Source of the DNA: Lachnospiraceae bacterium
GTDB lineage: Bacteria > Bacillota > Clostridia > Lachnospirales > Lachnospiraceae
DNA: 35,585 nt
Assembly: GCA_017613435.1 (NCBI GenBank)
Contig: JAGADU010000128.1
Span: 1-35,585 of the forward strand
Direction: 5' to 3'
Below the pieces are notes generated by a model, which was given only the letters and a program-made list of their open reading frames with translations, had not been told where the DNA came from and ran no database searches. The translations under genes were made by a program, and so were the position numbers. This document shows positions 30,565 through 35,585 of this stretch, in pieces. The stretch's first letter is position 1. Each line of letters begins with the position of its first letter.

Positions 30565-31932
30565 TTACTCTCTCCTCATAACGGCAATGAAGAAACCATC
30601 GGTGTCATTTATTCCCTGAAGCAGAGTCATGTACCCTTTTGTTTCAGGGTTTATTCCTTCTTCGCTTGTTCCGATGCTGGAGTTATGTAAACTATTTGGT
30701 ATAAAACTTAAGTCAGCCAGGGCGAATTTACCGGTTGACATAAATTCTTTTATGGCATCCTCGTTTTCTTTCCTGTTTATCGTACAGGTCGAATAAACAA
30801 GATATCCACCCTTCTTAACATACTTCGAAACATTCGAAATGATCTTCTTCTGAAGTTCATAAAGATCGTTAAGACCTTCTTCGGTGATTCTGTATTTTAT
30901 GTCCTGTTTTTTTCCTATTACTCCTAATCCCGAGCAGGGGACATCCGCAAGCACGGTATCGAACTTTTCTTCCCATTCGGGATTAAATAAAGTCGCATCG
31001 GCGATCTTAGTTGTGATATTTCCAGTCTTCATTCTGGCGATGTTTTCTTCTATCTTTGATATCTTATCTTCGGATATATCGCAGGAAGTGATCTTGCTGT
31101 CGGGATAAAGCTCCGATAAGAAAATACTCTTACCGCCCGGTGCCGAACACGCATCAAGAATCGTTTCGCCTTTCGGCACATTTTTACAGAGTATGTAACT
31201 TCCCGCATCCTGAACGGTTATAAGGCCTTCGGTGAATGACTTCATTCTCGTAATGTTTCCAAGGCTTTTTACCTTGATAAGATTGGGAAAATCAGCGCTT
31301 TCCGTAATATCCGCGCCGTTTTCCTTTAATTCTTTTATGATCTCTTTGTATCCGGATTCGCTTAAACCTTCTTTGATCCTTATGCGGACATAATCATCGT
31401 TTAAGGATGCGGCGAATACTTTCTCAAGAGTATCAAAATCGTACTGTTCTTTTAAAAGATCTACGATCACCGGCGATACGGAATATTTTACGCTTAAGTA
31501 ATTCTCATCGTTTTTATCGGGATATTTGATATTCGATTTTTCTTTACTTATCTTTCGAAGAACCGCATTAACGAATCCTGCAAGGCTTGCAAATCCTTTC
31601 TTCTTGGCAAGATTTACAGCCATGTTTACCGCAAGAGTATCGTAGCTTTCCATATAAAGGATCTGGTATGTTCCGATCTCGAGTATGATCCTGATCACAT
31701 TCTTCATCTTCGTATGCTTCGTACTCGAGAACTGATCGATAACGTAATCAAGTTCTGTCTTTCGCTCGATAACACCTTTGATCATCGTCGAGATCAAAGC
31801 TTTCTCGCTTCTTTCGAGATAATCGTATTTATCGAGCACATCACGAATAAGAATGTGTGAAGGAATATTCGATTTTTCGGATAAAAGAAGCGTTTCAAGC
31901 GCTATCCTTCTTATTTCCAGATCTTTATTCAT
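30565..31932 (-). CDS. rsmB: 16S rRNA (cytosine-967-C5) methyltransferase
   Basis: This 455-residue enzyme has an N-terminal NusB-like RNA-binding domain (about 1-140) and a C-terminal SAM-dependent methyltransferase. SAM-binding LDACSAPGGKSIFL, motif IV ADVPCSGLGVIGKKQDI with the release Cys, and motif VI VYSTCTINRKENE with the nucleophilic Cys are all present, giving the two-Cys mechanism of m5C enzymes. Its start overlaps the fmt stop by 4 bases (ATGA). The fmt-rsmB pair is conserved across bacteria. Confidence 0.96.
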   Translation of the reverse strand: MNKDLEIRRIALETLLLSEKSNIPSHILIRDVLDKYDYLERSEKALISTMIKGVIERKTELDYVIDQFSSTKHTKMKNVIRIILEIGTYQILYMESYDTLAVNMAVNLAKKKGFASLAGFVNAVLRKISKEKSNIKYPDKNDENYLSVKYSVSPVIVDLLKEQYDFDTLEKVFAASLNDDYVRIRIKEGLSESGYKEIIKELKENGADITESADFPNLIKVKSLGNITRMKSFTEGLITVQDAGSYILCKNVPKGETILDACSAPGGKSIFLSELYPDSKITSCDISEDKISKIEENIARMKTGNITTKIADATLFNPEWEEKFDTVLADVPCSGLGVIGKKQDIKYRITEEGLNDLYELQKKIISNVSKYVKKGGYLVYSTCTINRKENEDAIKEFMSTGKFALADLSFIPNSLHNSSIGTSEEGINPETKGYMTLLQGINDTDGFFIAVMRRE

Positions 31933-32864
31933 GCTTTTTCGAAAACATCTCCGACATTTATCTTATTGCCCAGAAAGTAATCTTTTACTGCCATTTCCTT
32001 CTTACCCTGGGGCTGGATTCTTGTTACCAGAAGGCTTCCTTCGCCTGTAGAGATCGTGAATGAATCCTTCTTAACATCGATAACCGTTCCGTTGGCTTCA
32101 TCCGAAGTTTCCGTTAACGCTTTCGCTTCGGTTATCTTCATAAGCTGTCCGTTAAACAGTGCATATGTTCCCGGCCATGATTTAAATGCTCTTAATTTAA
32201 GAATGAGTTTTGAAGCGGATTCGTTAAAATCAAGTGCTCCGTCTTCTTTCTTTATCATGGAAGCATAGAACAAAGGTCCTTCGGGCTGAGGTTCTGCTTT
32301 TAACTCACCCTTTTCTAACTTTTCAAGTGCCTCTACGATCAGGTCTGCACCAAGGTCGCATAATTTATCATGAAGGGTATCGGCAGTATCCGTATCTTCT
32401 ATTGCTGTTTCTGCCTTAAGAAGCATATCTCCGGTATCAAGACCTTCATCCATCTGCATGATGGTTACGCCTGCTTTTTCTTCTCCGTTAAGGATCGCCC
32501 ACTGAATAGGAGCCGCACCTCTGTACATGGGAAGAAGTGAAGCGTGGATGTTAATACATCCGTATTTTGGCATATCGAGAATCTCTTTGGAGAGGATCTG
32601 TCCGAATGCAGCCACTACGAAAACATCAGCATCGTATTTTCTTAATACTTCAACGTTCTCGGGTTTCTTTATCCTGTCAGGCTGAAAGACTTCCGTGTTG
32701 TGTTTAAGCGCCTCTTCCTTAACGGGAGAAGGAATATAAAGTTTGCTTCTTCCCTTCGGTCTGTCGGGCTGCGTTACAACAAGAACTATCTCATGACCTG
32801 CTTCATATAATTTTTTCAAAGCTCCCACCGCAAATTCCGGTGTTCCCATGAATATAATCTTCAT
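31929..32864 (-). CDS. fmt: Methionyl-tRNA formyltransferase
   Basis: This 311-residue enzyme formylates Met on initiator tRNA using 10-formyl-tetrahydrofolate. The N-terminal formyltransferase domain has Asn105, His107 (in CINIHASLLPMYRGAAP) and Asp143 (in EGLDTGDM), matching the catalytic Asn106/His108/Asp144 of the E. coli enzyme. The C-terminal OB-fold domain (about 205-311) includes FKSWPGTYA. It starts 3 bases after the def stop, and together the two genes add and later remove the formyl group. Confidence 0.97.
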   Translation of the reverse strand: MKIIFMGTPEFAVGALKKLYEAGHEIVLVVTQPDRPKGRSKLYIPSPVKEEALKHNTEVFQPDRIKKPENVEVLRKYDADVFVVAAFGQILSKEILDMPKYGCINIHASLLPMYRGAAPIQWAILNGEEKAGVTIMQMDEGLDTGDMLLKAETAIEDTDTADTLHDKLCDLGADLIVEALEKLEKGELKAEPQPEGPLFYASMIKKEDGALDFNESASKLILKLRAFKSWPGTYALFNGQLMKITEAKALTETSDEANGTVIDVKKDSFTISTGEGSLLVTRIQPQGKKEMAVKDYFLGNKINVGDVFEKA

Positions 32865-32867
32865 ACA

Positions 32868-33341
32868 CTAATCCTCATCGGGTGCTTCAACATCCATAAG
32901 CTCGCCTTCAACCTTATCCACATAGATGATTCCGTCAAGGTGATCCATCTCATGAAGCATTGCTCTGGCGAATAATTCCTCGCCTTCGATCTCTTCCCAT
33001 TCCCAGTTCATATTACGTATCTTAACTTTAACCTTAAGAGGTCTTGTTACAACACCGCATTTGCCGGGTACGGAAAGACATCCTTCATTTCCCGTCTGCT
33101 CACCCTCTGCGGATACCACCTCTGGGTTTATCAATACAACGGGGCCTTCTCCCACATCTACTACGGCGATCCTTTTTCTTACGCCTACCTGAGGAGCTGC
33201 AAGACCTACGCCGTCAGCCTCATACATGGTATCTATAAGATCTTCAACCAGTTCTTCGATTCTGGGTGTGATTTCCGTTACTTCCTTGCACACTGCTCTT
33301 AAACAGTCGTCGCCTATTTCTCTGATTTTTCTGAGTGCCAT
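32868..33341 (-). CDS. def: Peptide deformylase
   Basis: This 157-residue metalloenzyme removes the N-formyl group from new proteins. All three family motifs are intact: GVGLAAPQ (44-51), EGCLS with metal ligand Cys88, and HEMDHLDG with His130, Glu131 and His134. Length and the acidic C-terminal tail fit a type I deformylase of Clostridia. The start has an AAAGGAGG site upstream. It lies 11 bases after the priA stop. Confidence 0.97.
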   Translation of the reverse strand: MALRKIREIGDDCLRAVCKEVTEITPRIEELVEDLIDTMYEADGVGLAAPQVGVRKRIAVVDVGEGPVVLINPEVVSAEGEQTGNEGCLSVPGKCGVVTRPLKVKVKIRNMNWEWEEIEGEELFARAMLHEMDHLDGIIYVDKVEGELMDVEAPDED

Positions 33342-33352
33342 TTATACCTCCT

Positions 33353-35578
33353 TTAAAAACCGTTCATCGGGTTAAAGTCAAACATGACGGTTTCCCTGCT
33401 TAAATTAAACTTGTCCGTTTCTTCTTCCGTTTTATCCTTAATTGCCACGAGTTTCTCATAATCGGGGCTTTTAATATATATTACCCTTCTGTAAAGATCG
33501 CATTTCTTCGAAAGATTTGCTTCAGCGGGACCTATCTTTGCAATCTCATCTCTTATCGGCATTTTATCAATTATATCCGAAATGACTTTGGATAATTTGT
33601 TTACCCTCTTTTCGTCATCTCCGGTTATCTGGATTCCCAAAAGATTTCCGACAGGTGGATACATCATCTGCTTACGGTAGGATATCTCATCCTCGTAAAA
33701 TGCTTCGTAATCCTGCATCTTGGCATACTGCACAGCATAATGATCGGGATTGTATGTCTGAATGACCACCTCTCCGGAATTGTCTCCTCTTCCCGATCTT
33801 CCGCTCGCCTGAACCATCTGCTGGAACGCTCTTTCACCCGCTCTGTAATCTTCGGCATTTAAAGCCATATCCGCTGCGACGATCCCGACCAGTGTCACGC
33901 CTTTAAAATCATGTCCTTTAATGATCATCTGCGTACCGATAAGTATGTCCGATTCGCCGTTTGAGAATCTTGCAAGTATGGATTCATAGTCTTCCTGTTT
34001 CCGGGTAGAATCCGCATCCATTCTTAAGATCAGTGCCTGAGGGAATTCTTTTCTGACGAAATCCTCTATCATCTGCGTTCCCGCTCTGAAGCCCCTGACT
34101 TTGTCGCTTCCGCATTTGGGACAGATATTCGAGAAAGGTTTCTCGAATCCGCAGTAATGGCATTTTAGCATTCCATCCCTGTGATGTGAAAGTGACACAT
34201 CGCAGTGAGGGCATTTTATCACTTCGCCGCATTCCCTGCAGGATACGAATCCGGAAACTCCTCTTCTGTTTAAAAAGAGCATTATCTGTTCATGCTTATC
34301 GAGTCGGTCTTCTATAAGCGAATGAAGCCTTCTTGAGAAGACTGATCTGTTGCCTTCTTTTAACTCTTCCCTCATGTCTTCGACATAGACCGTGGGAAGC
34401 GTGTTGCCTGTTAGTCTTCTGTTTAATTTGTATAATTTATACTCGCCCGTCTGCGCCCTGTAGTAGCTGTCGATCGAAGGTGTTGCGGAACCTAAGACAA
34501 GTATCGAATCACTTAATTCAGCCAGCTTCGCTGCAACTTCTCTCGCATGATACTTGGGCATGTTGTCTGCCTTGTACGAGCTTTCATGTTCTTCATCTAT
34601 GATTATGATACCGAGATTTTCAAACGGTGTAAAAAGTGCCGATCTCGGTCCTATCATGATCTTTACTTTTCCTTCTTTTACGCGAAGGAACTGATCGTAT
34701 CTCTCACCCGCCGTCATCTTCGAATGGATGACGCTTACGGAATCGTTAAATCTCGCATAGAATCTCATGAGGTTCTGATAGGTAAGTGCGATCTCCGGAA
34801 TAAGAAGGATTGCCTGTTTTCCTTCTTTTAACCTGTCCTCAATAAGACGCATATAAACTTCCGTCTTGCCTGAACCGGTTATTCCGTGAATTAAGTATGT
34901 ATTTCGCTCTCCTTTTAAAAGGTCAGCATTTACATCATCTACGATCTTCTTCTGCTCATCGGAAAGACTGACTTCTGTATCCACGGGTTTATCGAATTTG
35001 ATCGGGTTTCTGTATACCGTCTCTTCCGTAACCTTTATCGCTCCGCTTTTAACCAGCGATGCGATCGTCTGTGCGGACACATTCATTTTTCCCGTAATGA
35101 AGGAATACGAAATGTCCTGATATTTGATAAGCTCTCTTAATAAGAGTTCTTTTCCCTTGAAATTTCTTTTGGCCGCTTCGTTTGCAAGGAAATCAAGCTT
35201 CTGATTATCATACACCGCAACGACTCTTTTATTTACCTCGCGTCTTACGCTCTTCTTAACGGGCATTACCGTCTTAAGTGCATTGATGAAAGTCGAGCCG
35301 TACGTTTTTCTTATAAAAGAGGCAAGCTTGATAAGATGATTCTCGGCTTTGACTCCGCCCTTGGATCTGCCGATTATCTCTTTAATCTTTGACGGTTCGT
35401 AATCGCTCGTTTCTTTGATCCTTATTACGTATCCGCTTATAACTTTGTTTCCCTGTCCGAAAGGGATGTCGACCATGTCCCCTTCTTCAAGTTCTGTAAG
35501 TAACGAATCGGGGATTCTGTATGTAAACGGTCTGTCTAATTTTTCATGTGAAATATCCACTATAACTTCAGCGTACAT
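33353..35578 (-). CDS. priA: Primosomal protein N' (replication restart helicase)
   Basis: This 741-residue helicase reloads the replication machinery at stalled forks. It shows the N-terminal 3' DNA-binding domain (about 1-105), the Walker A GITGSGKT (232-239), DEEH (328-331), GSATPS, the insertion zinc region with eight Cys as four CxxC (about 445-490), and the helicase C-terminal motifs LIGTQMIIKGHDF and QASGRSGRG. The gene is complete: ATG at 35578 with only 7 bases of leader in the window, so its binding site and promoter are mostly out of view. It is the first visible gene of the long operon that ends with rpe. Confidence 0.97.
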   Translation of the reverse strand: MYAEVIVDISHEKLDRPFTYRIPDSLLTELEEGDMVDIPFGQGNKVISGYVIRIKETSDYEPSKIKEIIGRSKGGVKAENHLIKLASFIRKTYGSTFINALKTVMPVKKSVRREVNKRVVAVYDNQKLDFLANEAAKRNFKGKELLLRELIKYQDISYSFITGKMNVSAQTIASLVKSGAIKVTEETVYRNPIKFDKPVDTEVSLSDEQKKIVDDVNADLLKGERNTYLIHGITGSGKTEVYMRLIEDRLKEGKQAILLIPEIALTYQNLMRFYARFNDSVSVIHSKMTAGERYDQFLRVKEGKVKIMIGPRSALFTPFENLGIIIIDEEHESSYKADNMPKYHAREVAAKLAELSDSILVLGSATPSIDSYYRAQTGEYKLYKLNRRLTGNTLPTVYVEDMREELKEGNRSVFSRRLHSLIEDRLDKHEQIMLFLNRRGVSGFVSCRECGEVIKCPHCDVSLSHHRDGMLKCHYCGFEKPFSNICPKCGSDKVRGFRAGTQMIEDFVRKEFPQALILRMDADSTRKQEDYESILARFSNGESDILIGTQMIIKGHDFKGVTLVGIVAADMALNAEDYRAGERAFQQMVQASGRSGRGDNSGEVVIQTYNPDHYAVQYAKMQDYEAFYEDEISYRKQMMYPPVGNLLGIQITGDDEKRVNKLSKVISDIIDKMPIRDEIAKIGPAEANLSKKCDLYRRVIYIKSPDYEKLVAIKDKTEEETDKFNLSRETVMFDFNPMNGF

Positions 35579-35585
35579 GTTTCCC

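Overview
The window looks like a chromosomal segment of a low-to-mid GC member of the Firmicutes, class Clostridia, most likely family Lachnospiraceae. This rests on AGGAGG-type ribosome binding sites, short intergenic gaps, a fabK-type (not fabI) fatty acid cluster, and the order priA-def-fmt-rsmB-rlmN-prpC-prkC-rsgA-rpe, which is typical of Clostridia. An intracellular GH10 xylanase-like enzyme would suit a gut or rumen fibre degrader. The species is not identified. No IS element, prophage, CRISPR array, tRNA or rRNA was seen.

Layout. 1-4.2 kb (minus strand): the 5' end of ychF, a GNAT acetyltransferase, a two-component system (sensor kinase and OmpR-type regulator) and a coiled-coil protein of unknown function. 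4.2-11.7 kb (plus strand): a compact fatty acid elongation cluster acpP-fabK-fabG-fabF-fabZ, then an AMP-forming acyl-CoA/acyl-ACP ligase, then a large multi-PAS regulator with a SARP/OmpR-like DNA-binding domain. fabH, fabD and the acetyl-CoA carboxylase genes are absent. Three GGAAC repeats spaced 11 and 22 bp lie 8 bp upstream of a candidate -10 box before acpP. That is the geometry expected of a SARP-type binding site and it links the last gene of the cluster to its promoter. 11.7-14 kb: two divergent envelope proteins, a one-pass membrane protein with an acidic linker and a lipoprotein carrying 14 CxxC motifs of DnaJ zinc-finger type.

14-18.3 kb (minus strand): a five-gene operon with a Gfo/Idh/MocA oxidoreductase, a cytosolic GH10 enzyme, a sugar isomerase/epimerase, an FMN-dependent alpha-hydroxy acid oxidoreductase and an FlK-like acyl-CoA thioesterase. 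It looks like an intracellular oligosaccharide or sugar-acid pathway without its own transporter. 18.4-20.7 kb: a large zinc ribbon-TIR-membrane protein flanked by 13-bp direct repeats. 20.8-24.2 kb: a metal resistance locus with an ArsR-type repressor and a YhhN-type membrane protein on one side, and a free-standing HMA metallochaperone plus a Zn/Cd-type P1B ATPase on the other, around a shared promoter/operator region.

24.2-35.6 kb (minus strand): one long, tightly packed housekeeping operon covering replication restart (PriA), N-terminal Met processing (Fmt, Def), rRNA methylation (RsmB, RlmN), the PrkC/PrpC Ser/Thr kinase-phosphatase pair, ribosome assembly GTPase RsgA and Rpe. An unrelated small lipoprotein sits between rsmB and rlmN. 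The tetramer GATC is clearly rarer to the left of about 28.05 kb than to the right, so base or codon usage changes inside this operon.
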